From assembly GCA_965248765.1 (NCBI GenBank), contig CBDFKF010000004.1, forward strand, positions 62,001 to 126,000: 64,000 nt of DNA, read 5' to 3'. The translations under genes were made by a program, and so were the position numbers. This DNA comes from CBDFKF01 sp965248765 (GTDB lineage: Bacteria; Pseudomonadota; Alphaproteobacteria; VGEJ01). Each line of letters opens with the position of its first letter. Position 1 is the stretch's first letter. Shown piece by piece: positions 18,474 to 26,825 of this stretch. The notes beneath the pieces are model-generated. The model had not been told where the DNA came from. It ran no database searches and worked only from the letters and a program-made list of their open reading frames with translations.

Positions 18474-18956
18474 TCACTTCTTGCGGAACTTGTCGAGGGC
18501 AACGACGTCGGCGCCCTCGGTCGGGTCTTTCGGCGGCAGTGGCGGGTCGTTGCCTTCTGTGTCTGAGGTGACGGCGACGGGAAGCCCACCCTTGGGCTCA
18601 TCAAGCTGTTTGAGCTGCAGGCCGAACTGCACGCTGGGGTCGGCAAAGGCACTCAGCGCAGCGAACGGCACGAACAGGTACTCGTGGACATCGTTGAAAC
18701 TGAGGGTGACTTCGAAGCCCTGCTCTTTCATCTCAAGTCCCCAGAACTGGTGCTGGAGGACGATGGTCATCTCGTCGGGATAGCGCTCGCGCAGATGGCC
18801 GGGCAACACCACGCCGGGGTACTCAGTGCGGAAGGACAGGTAGAAGTGGTGGTTGCCGGGAAGGCCGTTCTCCTGGACACGGACGAGCGCATCGTGCACG
18901 ACGCCCCTGAGGGCGGCATCGACCATGCCTGTGTAATTCATGAAGTCCTTCGCCAT
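18474..18956 (-). CDS. sspB: SspB, ClpXP adaptor for ssrA-tagged proteins (alphaproteobacterial type)
   Basis: A 160-residue protein matching alphaproteobacterial SspB: the core NHHFYLSFRTEYPGVVLPGH, then FWGLEMKEQGFEVTLSFND and HEYLFVPFAALSAFADPSV. A disordered acidic/proline linker (about 125-150) follows, then the short basic C-terminal tail VVALDKFRKK that serves as the ClpX-binding module. SspB tethers ssrA-tagged stalled-ribosome products to ClpXP for degradation. The tmRNA gene that encodes the tag lies just upstream on the same strand, about 110 nt away, so tag production and tag delivery are genetic neighbours here. Confidence 0.93.
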   Translation of the reverse strand: MAKDFMNYTGMVDAALRGVVHDALVRVQENGLPGNHHFYLSFRTEYPGVVLPGHLRERYPDEMTIVLQHQFWGLEMKEQGFEVTLSFNDVHEYLFVPFAALSAFADPSVQFGLQLKQLDEPKGGLPVAVTSDTEGNDPPLPPKDPTEGADVVALDKFRKK

Positions 18957-19069
18957 CGCCTTGCGGTCCGACAGGCCGTGCGCTGGTTCTCGGGAATAGT
19001 AGATCGCGCGAGAGCGCCGACCAACATGATAATGGTCGCCGGCCGCTCGGCGGGTGTGGGTCGAGCGAG

Positions 19070-19366
19070 AGTGGGGGGCTTCTGTTGCCCGGTGCCCCCC
19101 GGACCGCGCTTACTTATTGCTAAGCAGCGAGGCGGGCTTCACCCGCTGAGTTGTCGTTGGCAATTATGTGCCTGGCCCGGTAACGGCGGTACCATGCCGA
19201 GCGAAAACCGCACCTTTATTGCGCACGTCGATCCTGTTTCGCCCCCATCAGAAGCGCCCCAGCCGTTCTGGCCAAGCGCGTTTGTGGTGGAGGCGCCGGG
19301 TACTGCCCCCGGGTCCGTGACGCCTATTCCATACGACGTTTATCGCCATAGTCGGTTACCCGACCC
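19070..19366 (-). ncRNA. ssrA: Circularly permuted (two-piece) tmRNA, ssrA
   Basis: On the minus strand the acceptor piece comes first and ends in GGCGCCTCCACCA with its CCA at 19285. A T-stem CCGGG/CCCGG with loop GGCAGTA precedes it. After a 38-nt intervening segment (19284-19247) the coding piece begins GGGGGCGAAACAGGATCGAC at 19246. GGGGGCG pairs with CGCCTCC to form the 7-bp acceptor stem with one G-U. The tag frame at 19161-19120 encodes ANDNSAGEARLAA-stop, giving AANDNSAGEARLAA with the charged alanine, which carries the AANDN start and LAA end of known tags. The order acceptor-then-coding is the alphaproteobacterial permuted form. The outer ends (about 19366 and 19070) are approximate. 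The G6C/GC6 stem at 19073-19100 probably closes the 3' end. Confidence 0.93.
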
Positions 19367-19370
19367 CCCT

Positions 19371-19399
19371 AATATAGGCGGAGCGGCTGCGGTTTTGAA
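19371..19399 (-). promoter_or_regulatory. Probable sigma-70 promoter of ssrA
   Basis: On the minus strand TTCAAA (19399-19394) and TATATT (19376-19371) are separated by exactly 17 nt. Initiation 6-8 nt downstream falls at the presumed 5' end of the tmRNA acceptor piece. Confidence 0.65.
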
Positions 19400-19479
19400 G
19401 GGCTGGTGTAGGGCGGGCGCGGCTTGGTGCCGGCCCGTGGGCGGGTGGTAGAGTGAGTCGGGGAGCACGCCAACGCGAC

Positions 19480-20418
19480 ATGACGGTTAACCGCGACCAA
19501 CAGGCAGAGATCGACTCGCTGCGATCGGAAACGCAGGCGACGCGGCGGGTGGTTGCTCCGGCGCTTGAGGAGATCCTCTACCAGGCCATCCCGGTCCTCG
19601 ACCACGGCTTCATTCGGGTCATCGACTACATGGGTGATGATTCGGCGGTGGTACAGGCCGCCCGCGTCTCGTATGGGCGTGGCACTCGCCGGCTGAGCGA
19701 AGACCGCGGCCTTATCCGCTATCTCATGCGCCATCGTCATACCACGCCGTTTGAGATGTGCGAGATCAAGTATCATTGCAAATTGCCGATCTTCGTCGCG
19801 CGCCAGTGGATCCGGCACCGCACGGCCAACGTCAATGAATACTCGGCGCGCTACTCGATCCTCGACAACGAGTTCTACATCCCCGCGCCCGAGCAGCTTG
19901 CGGCGCAGGCGCGCAGCAATCGCCAGGGGCGCTCGGAGGCGCTGAGCGGAGAGGAGGCGGCGCATGTCTTTGCTCTGCTGCGGGACGACGCCGCCCGTGC
20001 CTACGAGCACTATGCGGAGATGCTCAACGAGGACGCCGACGGCACGCCGACCGATCCGTCACGCCGAGGTCTCGCGCGCGAGCTTGCCCGGATGAATCTC
20101 TCGCTGAACTTCTACACGCAGTGGTACTGGAAAATAGATCTCTACAATCTCCTCAACTTCCTCGGCCTACGCGCCGATCCCCACGCGCAATACGAGATCC
20201 GGGCGTACGCCGAGGCCATGCTTGATACCGTGCGGCGGTGGGTGCCCCATACGCACGAAGCGTTCAGCGACTACGGTATCGGCGGGGCACGACTGTCCGC
20301 GGGAGCGCTCGAGGTGGTCAAGCGAATGGTTGCCGGTGAGGAGGTGCGCCAGGAAGACACTGGCCTCTCCCAGCGAGAATGGCGTGAGCTGATGGCCGTG
20401 TTGGGGGGCGAGCCCTAG
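19480..20418 (+). CDS. thyX: Flavin-dependent thymidylate synthase ThyX
   Basis: ThyX makes dTMP from dUMP using FAD, NADPH and methylene-tetrahydrofolate. The diagnostic motif RHRTANVNEYSARYS (RHRxxSxNE type) is present, followed by LNFYTQWYWKIDLYNLLNFL and RADPHAQYEIRAYAE, which place the dUMP/FAD site. The ATG at 19480 gives 312 residues. A GTG at 19453 would add nine residues (MSRGARQRD). No thyA appears in the window. The gene diverges from ssrA; their promoters share the 19367-19479 interval. Confidence 0.95.
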   Translation: MTVNRDQQAEIDSLRSETQATRRVVAPALEEILYQAIPVLDHGFIRVIDYMGDDSAVVQAARVSYGRGTRRLSEDRGLIRYLMRHRHTTPFEMCEIKYHCKLPIFVARQWIRHRTANVNEYSARYSILDNEFYIPAPEQLAAQARSNRQGRSEALSGEEAAHVFALLRDDAARAYEHYAEMLNEDADGTPTDPSRRGLARELARMNLSLNFYTQWYWKIDLYNLLNFLGLRADPHAQYEIRAYAEAMLDTVRRWVPHTHEAFSDYGIGGARLSAGALEVVKRMVAGEEVRQEDTGLSQREWRELMAVLGGEP

Positions 20419-20433
20419 ATTGGGGTTCGGTCG

Positions 20434-21555
20434 CTATTGCACGACGATTCTAGGGGCCGCGACCGCGGCCGCGCCGAGCGCCTCGTCAATCTTGATCCGG
20501 AGCCGGGCGGCGATGTCGACATAAGCCTTCGCGTGCACCGAGTCCGGTTCGCTGACAACGATGGGCCGCCCGGAGTCCGACGTCTCACGAATCGCAATAT
20601 GGAGCGGGATTTCACCGAGGAAGTCCGAGCCGAGCTCTTCGGCCGTTGCCCGCGCGCCACCGTGGCCGAAGATCTCGGAGCGTTCGCCGCAGTGTGGGCA
20701 CAGGAAGAAGCTCATGTTCTCGATGATCCCGAGCACCGGCACATTGACCTTGGCGAACATGTTGATTCCCTTGCGAACGTCCGCCAGCGCCACATCCTGT
20801 GGCGTTGAGACGATCACCGCACCGGTCAGGGGGACGCGCTGAGAAAGCGTCAGCTGGGCATCGCCGGTACCCGGGGGCAGGTCGATGACGAGCACGTCGA
20901 GCGCGCCCCAGACCACATCGCGCAGCAGCTGTTCGATCGCGCTTTGGACCATCGGACCACGCCAGATCATGGGCGTATCCTTCGGCACCAGATAGCCGAT
21001 CGACATCGTCGGTATGCCAAAGGCGGGCAGCGGCTCGAGGCGCTGGCCATCTGGCGATTGGGGGCGGCCGTCGATTCCCATCATGCGCGGAATGCTGGGT
21101 CCGTAAATGTCGGCATCCATCAGGCCGACCGTCAGACCGAGCGAGGAGAGCGCCAGTGCGAGATTGACTGCGGTCGTCGACTTGCCGACCCCGCCCTTTC
21201 CCGAAGCCACCGCCACAATCGACCGAATGCCGGGAATGGCGGCTGGTCCGGCGTCCAGCGGCGGTGCCGAACTTGAGGGAGCAGGCTCCGGCTGCGCCGC
21301 CCGCTCGCTGTGGGCCGTCAGCACGGCGGTCACCGAGATCACCCCGGGCAGCGCATCGACGGCGCTTTCGCACGCTTTGCGCAGCGGCTCTTTGGCATCG
21401 CCTTCCTCAGGAGCGACCTCGAGCGTGAAGAACACGTTCCCGTCTTTGACGGTCAGCCCTGAGATCATGCCGGCGCTCACGACGTCGCTGCCGCGATCGG
21501 CATCGCGCACGCCACGGAGAACCTCCAATACACGCTCTTCGGTCACCTGTGACAT
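20434..21555 (-). CDS. apbC: Mrp/ApbC family iron-sulfur cluster carrier ATPase
   Basis: The 373-residue protein has an N-terminal MIP18/DUF59 domain (VTEERVLEVLRGVRDAD...SGLTVKDGNVFFTLEV), a linker, and a P-loop domain with the deviant Walker A GKGGVGKSTTAVN, the switch MDADIYGPSIP and the GAVIVSTPQDVAL segment. The C-P-H-C motif in FFLCPHCGE is the dimer-interface cluster site. It should assemble or transfer Fe-S clusters to apoproteins in the cytoplasm. The ATG at 21555 is chosen; the frame extends six codons further. It is divergent from hflK. Confidence 0.93.
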   Translation of the reverse strand: MSQVTEERVLEVLRGVRDADRGSDVVSAGMISGLTVKDGNVFFTLEVAPEEGDAKEPLRKACESAVDALPGVISVTAVLTAHSERAAQPEPAPSSSAPPLDAGPAAIPGIRSIVAVASGKGGVGKSTTAVNLALALSSLGLTVGLMDADIYGPSIPRMMGIDGRPQSPDGQRLEPLPAFGIPTMSIGYLVPKDTPMIWRGPMVQSAIEQLLRDVVWGALDVLVIDLPPGTGDAQLTLSQRVPLTGAVIVSTPQDVALADVRKGINMFAKVNVPVLGIIENMSFFLCPHCGERSEIFGHGGARATAEELGSDFLGEIPLHIAIRETSDSGRPIVVSEPDSVHAKAYVDIAARLRIKIDEALGAAAVAAPRIVVQ

Positions 21556-21614
21556 CTTGAACGCTCCTCCCATCGCTCGATACGTGAGCCGAATTGCGCA
21601 CTAGCGGGCATTGG

Positions 21615-21644
21615 TTTGCAGATTTCCAGAGGCTGTCTTATAAA
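21615..21644 (+). promoter_or_regulatory. Candidate promoter of hflKC
   Basis: TTTGCA at 21615-21620 and TATAAA at 21639-21644 (18-nt spacer) lie about 100 nt upstream of hflK in the divergent mrp-hflK region. The -10 match is good but the -35 is weak. Confidence 0.35.
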
Positions 21645-21745
21645 CCCGGACTTGGGGCGATCAACGAACTTCTTAGAAACAAAACGCTGGCCGACGTGGC
21701 GCCGGGCATCGAGCAGACGGCGTTGATGATGGGAGCCGACTGAAT

Positions 21746-22852
21746 ATGCCGTGGAGCAACCAGGGTGGATCCGGGGGCCGTGGCGGTCGCGGTCCGTGGG
21801 GTCAGGGGCCTGTTGGCGGCGGTGGTCAGGGCGGCGTTCAGCCGCCGGACCTTGAAGATCTTCTGCGGCGCGGCCAGGACCGGTTCCGCGGCATCCTGCC
21901 AGGGGGCATTCGTGGTAGCCGCGGGATCGCGCTTATCGTCCTCGTCCTCGTCCTTTTGTGGCTGGGCAGCGGCGTCTACCGCGTCCTGCCCGACGAGCAG
22001 GGGGTCGTCCTGCGGTTCGGCGAGTGGGTCGGAACGACCGAGCCGGGGCTCAACTACCATCTCCCGACGCCGATTGAATCGGTGATGACACCGCGTGTCA
22101 CGCGCGTCAATCGCACCGATGTCGGTTTAGTTGCTGGGGGCGACCTCGGGCGAGGTAATGTGGCGCGCGATGTCAGCGAGGAGAGCCTGATGCTGACGGG
22201 CGATGAGAACATCATCGACATCGACTTTCAGATCTTCTGGCTGATCAATGATGCCGGCCAATACCTGTTCAACGTTCAGAATCCTGACGACACGGTAAAG
22301 GCGGCGGCTGAGAGCGCGATGCGCGAGGTGGTTGGTGAGACTCCCATTCAGCAGGCACTCGCGGAGGGGCGTCAGCAGGTTGAGGTGCGCACGCGGGCCC
22401 TATTACAGCAGATTCTCGATTACTACGAGGCCGGCATCTCCATCCGTGAGGTCAAGCTCCAGAAGGTGGATCCGCCGTCTGCGGTGATCGATGCATTTCG
22501 CGACGTTCAGCGTGCGCGCGCCGATCTTGAGCGCCAACGCAACGAAGCCGAGGCGTACGCCAACGACATCATCCCGCGCGCCCGCGGCGAAGCCGAGCGG
22601 CTTCTGCAGGAGGCCGAAGCCTACAAACAACAGGTTGTGGCCCAGGCCGAGGGTGACGCCTCGCGGTTTCTTGCCATCTATCGCGAGTACGCCCGCGCCA
22701 AGGACGTCACGGCCAAGCGCATTTACCTCGAGACCATGCAGCAGGTTCTTGGCGGCATGACCAAGGTCATCGTCGACAACCGGGGCGGCTCGGGCGTGGT
22801 TCCGTATCTGCCGCTTCCGGAACTCCAGAAGCGATCACAGGAAACGCAATGA
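21746..22852 (+). CDS. hflK: HflK, FtsH protease modulator subunit
   Basis: A 368-residue SPFH/prohibitin-family membrane protein. A Gly-rich cytoplasmic N-terminus (residues 1-35) precedes one transmembrane segment (about 53-72, IALIVLVLVLLWLGSGVYRV). Next come the SPFH domain (LPDEQGVVLRFGEW...FQIFWLINDAGQYLFNVQNP) and a coiled coil rich in Glu/Ala/Arg (RADLERQRNEAEAYANDIIP). With HflC it forms a large cage around FtsH that limits degradation of membrane proteins. Its ATGA overlap with hflC shows translational coupling. Confidence 0.95.
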   Translation: MPWSNQGGSGGRGGRGPWGQGPVGGGGQGGVQPPDLEDLLRRGQDRFRGILPGGIRGSRGIALIVLVLVLLWLGSGVYRVLPDEQGVVLRFGEWVGTTEPGLNYHLPTPIESVMTPRVTRVNRTDVGLVAGGDLGRGNVARDVSEESLMLTGDENIIDIDFQIFWLINDAGQYLFNVQNPDDTVKAAAESAMREVVGETPIQQALAEGRQQVEVRTRALLQQILDYYEAGISIREVKLQKVDPPSAVIDAFRDVQRARADLERQRNEAEAYANDIIPRARGEAERLLQEAEAYKQQVVAQAEGDASRFLAIYREYARAKDVTAKRIYLETMQQVLGGMTKVIVDNRGGSGVVPYLPLPELQKRSQETQ

Positions 22853-23733
22853 GCCGCGTAACTCTGACCATCATCGGCGTTGTCGTCGTGGCGCTCGGCA
22901 TCGTGGCCTTCAGCGCCATGTTCACCGTCCATCAGACCGAGCAGGCATTGGTGCTCGAGTTCGGCAATCCACGCCGCGTGGTCACGGATCCGGGCCTCCA
23001 TTTCAAGGTGCCGTTCGTACAGAACGTGATCATCTTCGATCGGCGCATTCTCGGCTTCGACGCGCCGCCGGAGGAGATCATCGCATCGGACCAGAAGCGG
23101 CTGGTGGTGGACTCGTTCGTTCGCTACCGCATTACCAAACCGCTCGAGTTCTACAAAGCGGTGCGCGACCAGCGCACCGCCGAAGAGCGGCTGCGGGCGC
23201 TGCTCAGCTCCAATCTGCGGCGCGTCCTCGGCTTGGTACCGCTTTCCAATCTGCTCACCGGCGAGCGTGCGGAGCTCATGGGCCAGATCAGGGACCTAGT
23301 GAACGAGCAGGGCGCCTCGCTCGGGATCGAGGCGATCGACGTCCGCATCAAAAGAGCTGATCTGCCGGAGGCCAACAACCAGGCCATCTATGCGCGGATG
23401 AACACCGAACGTGAACGCGAGGCACGGGAGTTCCGGGCCCAGGGAGCGGAGATCTCGCAGCGCATCCGTTCGCGCGCCGATCGCGAAAAGACGGTGCTCT
23501 TGGCCGAGGCCCAGAAACAGGCCCAGATCTTGCGCGGTGAGGGCGACGGCCGGCGTAATCGCATCTTCGCCGACGCGTTTGGCCAAGATCCGGAATTCTT
23601 CTCGTTCTACCGCTCGATGGAGGCCTACCGCGAAGCGCTGGGCAGTGATGACACGACCATGGTGCTTTCACCCGAGGGCGAGTTCTTCCGCTATTTCGGC
23701 GCGATAGACGGATCGTCCTCACTGCCCGATTAG
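22849..23733 (+). CDS. hflC: HflC, FtsH protease modulator subunit
   Basis: The 294-residue SPFH partner of HflK. It has an N-terminal transmembrane segment (about 5-25, LTIIGVVVVALGIVAFSAMF), an SPFH domain (LEFGNPRRVVTDPGLHFKVP, FDAPPEEIIASDQKRLVVDS), the DVRIKRADLPEANNQAIYARM helix and a coiled coil. The start codon overlaps the hflK stop by 4 nt. HflKC is inserted in the inner membrane with the bulk of the protein in the periplasm. Confidence 0.95.
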   Translation: MSRVTLTIIGVVVVALGIVAFSAMFTVHQTEQALVLEFGNPRRVVTDPGLHFKVPFVQNVIIFDRRILGFDAPPEEIIASDQKRLVVDSFVRYRITKPLEFYKAVRDQRTAEERLRALLSSNLRRVLGLVPLSNLLTGERAELMGQIRDLVNEQGASLGIEAIDVRIKRADLPEANNQAIYARMNTEREREAREFRAQGAEISQRIRSRADREKTVLLAEAQKQAQILRGEGDGRRNRIFADAFGQDPEFFSFYRSMEAYREALGSDDTTMVLSPEGEFFRYFGAIDGSSSLPD

Positions 23734-23825
23734 GCGCCTGCCGCTGCCGCGACGTCCGAAATGCTTGAGGGCGCGCGGTTCGGCTCGATCGCTCCAGTAC
23801 ACCGCCCCCCCGATCTGATTATTCG

Positions 23826-24011
23826 ATGACCGATCTCGGACTGGCCCTTGCCCTCGTCCTAGTGCTCGAGGGTTCGCTCTATGCGCTGTTCCCCGACGGT
23901 ATGAAGCGCGTCATGGCCGCGGCCCTTGGCCAACCGTCGGCGTCGTTGCGCTGGGCCGGACTGGCCCTTGCAGTGCTCGGATTTGTGCTGGCATGGGCGA
24001 TCCGGGGCTAA
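23826..24011 (+). CDS. DUF2065 small inner-membrane protein
   Basis: A 61-residue protein with two hydrophobic helices (about 4-20 and 42-59) and the family motif LVLEGSLYALFPDGMKR. DUF2065 (YjeT-like) genes are commonly found between hflC and a following gene, as here between hflC and degP, so it is probably part of the same membrane quality-control operon. Biochemical function is unknown. Confidence 0.83.
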   Translation: MTDLGLALALVLVLEGSLYALFPDGMKRVMAAALGQPSASLRWAGLALAVLGFVLAWAIRG

Positions 24012-24064
24012 TCGCCGCCGGACCTACTTTCGCCAACATTGCAGAGGTTAGTTCTTGCGGCCGC

Positions 24065-24078
24065 GAAACAGTTGTTTC
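24065..24078. promoter_or_regulatory. 14-bp perfect palindrome upstream of degP
   Basis: GAAACA-GT-TGTTTC sits 67 nt before the degP ATG in a 133-bp intergenic region that is less GC-rich than its surroundings. It could be an operator or the remnant of a stem. The regulator is not identifiable. Confidence 0.3.
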
Positions 24079-24144
24079 TGAGGTAACGACTGCATAACTT
24101 AAGCGTTGGCCTGCTAACCGAACCGTGCTCGGGTTAGTCGAACG

Positions 24145-25653
24145 ATGGAGAAGCGCGTGAGGGTCTTTACTCGTGACATCGACGGCGGTCCGCTGCGCCG
24201 AACACGAGGGCAGCGGCCATTGCGTTCCGGTTTGCTCGCGATGCCCGCTGTTGCCCTGCTGTGGCTCTTCGCTCTCGCCAACCCGGCGTCGGCGAGGGGC
24301 GCCCCTGACTCCTTCGCCGATCTTGTGGACCAGCTGTCACCGGCAGTGGTCAACATTTCAACGACACAAAACGTGAGCGCCGGCAGTGGCGCCGTGCCGG
24401 CGCCGCAGTTTCCGCCGGGCTCCCCCTTTGAGGAGTTCTTCAAGGATTTCTTCGACCGGCAGCGCTCCGGGGAAGCACCCAGCCGGCGCGTGACCTCGCT
24501 CGGTTCGGGCTTCATCATAGACAAGGGCGGAATCGTCATTACCAATAATCACGTCATCGCCGAGGCTGACGAGATCACCGTGATTCTGAGCGATGACACC
24601 GAGCTTGCCGCCGAGCTATTGGGGCGCGATGAGCGCACGGACCTTGCCGTCCTCAAGGTCGAAGCCGGCCGCGATCTGCCGAGCGTCTCCTGGGGCGATT
24701 CCGAGACGGCCCGGGTGGGCGACTGGGTGCTCGCCATCGGCAATCCGTTCGGACTTGGGGGCAGCGTGACGGCCGGGATCATTTCCGCGCGGGGCCGAAA
24801 CATCAATGCCGGCCCTTACGATGACTTCATCCAGACGGACGCCCCGATCAATCGGGGCAACTCGGGCGGACCATTGTTCGACATGGACGGGCGCGTCATC
24901 GGCGTGAACTCAGCCATCTTCTCGCCCACCGGCGGCAGCGTCGGAATCGGCTTTTCTATTCCCGCCTCGCTCGCCCGTCCGGTGGTCGAGCAACTGACGA
25001 CCTACGGCCGCGTCCGCCGCGGCTGGCTGGGCGTCAGGATACAGACGGTGACCGAGGAGATTGCCGATGGGCTGGGCCTGGAAGAGGCGCGGGGGGCGCT
25101 GGTCGCGAGTATCATCAATGAGGACGACCCGGCACACGGCCGGATTGAGCCCGGCGATATCATCCTCCGTTTCGACCAGACAGAGATCACCGATGTCCGC
25201 TCGCTCTCGCGTGCCGTTGCCGACACCCCGGTGGGTAAGACGGTCAACATCGAGATCTGGCGCCGCGGCAAGCTCGAAGCCATCACAGTAACGATCAGCG
25301 AGCTCGACGAAGCGAAGCAGCTGGCCGCACTGGGATCAGGCGAGCCCGAGACCGCAGAGGCGCTTGGCTTGTCGCTCTCACGCCTGACCGGCAAGCTCCG
25401 CGAAAAGTACGACATCGCCGAGGACGTCGAAGGGGTCGTTGTCATAGCCGTCGATGCGGAAAGCAACGCCGCGCAGCAGCGCATTCAACCGGGCGATGTC
25501 GTCACCGAGGTGAGTCAGGACGAGGTTCACACGCCAACCGACTTGATCGACAAGGTGCGGGAAGTGGAAGAGTCCGACCGCAAGTCCGTGGTCCTTACCC
25601 TGCTGCGTGGCGGCGAGCTGAGATTCGTCGCGGTGCGTATCGACGACGGCTGA
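24145..25653 (+). CDS. degP: Do/HtrA family periplasmic serine endoprotease
   Basis: A 502-residue Do-like protease. It has a cationic N-terminus with a hydrophobic signal segment (about 28-50, ending ANPASA), a trypsin-like domain with catalytic His136 (TNNHV), Asp166 (RTDLAVLK) and Ser240 (RGNSGGP), then two PDZ domains (about 283-375 and 405-495, GWLGVRIQ and GVVVIAVDAES). It degrades or chaperones misfolded envelope proteins. It lies downstream of hflKC-DUF2065 but has its own 133-bp leader. DegP, DegQ and MucD cannot be separated by sequence alone. Confidence 0.95.
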   Translation: MEKRVRVFTRDIDGGPLRRTRGQRPLRSGLLAMPAVALLWLFALANPASARGAPDSFADLVDQLSPAVVNISTTQNVSAGSGAVPAPQFPPGSPFEEFFKDFFDRQRSGEAPSRRVTSLGSGFIIDKGGIVITNNHVIAEADEITVILSDDTELAAELLGRDERTDLAVLKVEAGRDLPSVSWGDSETARVGDWVLAIGNPFGLGGSVTAGIISARGRNINAGPYDDFIQTDAPINRGNSGGPLFDMDGRVIGVNSAIFSPTGGSVGIGFSIPASLARPVVEQLTTYGRVRRGWLGVRIQTVTEEIADGLGLEEARGALVASIINEDDPAHGRIEPGDIILRFDQTEITDVRSLSRAVADTPVGKTVNIEIWRRGKLEAITVTISELDEAKQLAALGSGEPETAEALGLSLSRLTGKLREKYDIAEDVEGVVVIAVDAESNAAQQRIQPGDVVTEVSQDEVHTPTDLIDKVREVEESDRKSVVLTLLRGGELRFVAVRIDDG

Positions 25654-25764
25654 GTTGGCGGTCCAATAGCCCCGCGAGAAGCTGCAACCTAGAGCCGGGG
25701 CGGGGGCGCATCCAGCCTCGCCGGGCACCTCCGGGCCGTAGACACCCACACACAGAAGAGCGCG

Positions 25765-26694
25765 ATGCCAGTCAGCCCGATCCTGCTCGCTGGGCCAACC
25801 GCGAGCGGCAAGTCTTCGCTCGCGATAGAGCTGGCCGAGCGCCTGGACGGCGTCATCATCAATGCGGATAGCATGCAGGTCTATCGCGAGCTGCGCCTCA
25901 TCACGGCCCGGCCGACGCCCGCCGAGGAGGACCAGGTGCCGCATGAGCTATATGGCATGGTGTCGGCCGCCGAACCCTTCTCGGTCGCCAGGTGGCGCGA
26001 CCGGGCGATTGCCGAGGTCGATGCGGCGGCGGCGATCGGGCGCGTTCCCATCGTGGTGGGGGGGACCGGTCTCTATTTCCGCGCCCTGTTGTGCGGGCTT
26101 GCCCCGATTCCCGAGATCCCTGAGGCGATTCGGCTGCAGGTGCGCCATCGGTTCGATTGCCTCGGGGCCGAAGCATTTCGGGCGCAACTGGCCGAGCGAG
26201 ACCCGGTTATGGCGGCGCGGCTCGCAACCGGCGATCGGCACCGGTTGATCCGCGCCGCGGAAGTGCTGGAAGGGACCGGCACCCCCCTCTCGACGTGGCA
26301 CAAGCGCGGCGACGCGGGCGGGCTGAAGACCCCGCCGCGTGCGCGGATTCTGATGATGCCGGCGCGCGAGCGCCTCTATGAGCGCTGCGATCATCGCTTC
26401 CGCGAAATCATGGCCAAAGGCGCACTCGACGAGGCGGCAGCCTTCGACGGTCTCGGGCTCGACCCCGGCTTGCCAGCGACCAAGGCTGTTGGGCTGCGGC
26501 CACTCTTGCGCCACGTCCGCGGCGAGATCACGTTGAAGGACGCGATTGCGGCGGGGCGACAGGCGGTCCGGCACTACGCCAAACGCCAGTACACCTGGTT
26601 TCGCCATCAGGCCGCTGACTGGCAAATTCTCGATGATTTGCTCCCGGGCCAGGGCGCCGATCGCCTCGTAGCGATCATCCGGGCGCGCAGTTGA
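25765..26694 (+). CDS. miaA: tRNA dimethylallyltransferase MiaA
   Basis: A 309-residue protein with the P-loop AGPTASGKS at residues 9-17, the INADSMQVYRELRLITARP motif, GGTGLYFRALL and C-terminal YAKRQYTWFRHQ. It transfers a dimethylallyl group to N6 of A37 in tRNAs reading UNN codons. The stop overlaps a -35-like hexamer that probably belongs to the downstream ilvI promoter. Confidence 0.95.
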   Translation: MPVSPILLAGPTASGKSSLAIELAERLDGVIINADSMQVYRELRLITARPTPAEEDQVPHELYGMVSAAEPFSVARWRDRAIAEVDAAAAIGRVPIVVGGTGLYFRALLCGLAPIPEIPEAIRLQVRHRFDCLGAEAFRAQLAERDPVMAARLATGDRHRLIRAAEVLEGTGTPLSTWHKRGDAGGLKTPPRARILMMPARERLYERCDHRFREIMAKGALDEAAAFDGLGLDPGLPATKAVGLRPLLRHVRGEITLKDAIAAGRQAVRHYAKRQYTWFRHQAADWQILDDLLPGQGADRLVAIIRARS

Positions 26695-26719
26695 CCGCTG
26701 TTTAGAGAGGGTCTAACTT
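26691..26719 (+). promoter_or_regulatory. Candidate sigma-70 promoter of the ilvIH leader
   Basis: TTGACC (26691-26696) and TAACTT (26714-26719) are spaced by 17 nt. The -35 is nearly consensus but overlaps the miaA stop, and the -10 is weak. Transcription from here would give a leader of about 100 nt before ilvI. Confidence 0.4.
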
Positions 26720-26731
26720 GCCCTCGCAAGA

Positions 26732-26798
26732 CCGCGTCCCGTGGCCACCGGGCGCGGCCCGGCTGCCTGGGACCTAGAGGTTCCGGGCGCTTTTGTTT
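26732..26798 (+). terminator. Attenuator-like leader: hairpin plus intrinsic terminator before ilvI
   Basis: A first stem pairs CCGCG-CCCG (26732-26741, one bulged T) with CGGGCGCGG (26749-26757). A second stem of about 11 bp (TGCCTGGGACC at 26764-26774 with GGTTCCGGGCG at 26779-26789, loop TAGA) is followed by C and TTTTGTTT (26791-26798). The ilvI start is only 27 nt after the T-run, too close for another promoter, so the terminator is within the ilvI leader and probably regulates it. An alternative stem, GCGGCCCGG/CCGGGCGC, would compete with both. No leader peptide rich in Ile/Val/Leu codons is evident. Confidence 0.6.
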
Positions 26799-26825
26799 GG
26801 TGCGGTGGCATCAAGGGCGTGAGTG

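Noticed and set aside
19073..19100. Stand-alone intrinsic terminator (G6C/GC6 stem)
   Set aside because: There is no U-tract, and it sits where the 3' end of the tmRNA coding piece should close, so it is treated as part of ssrA.
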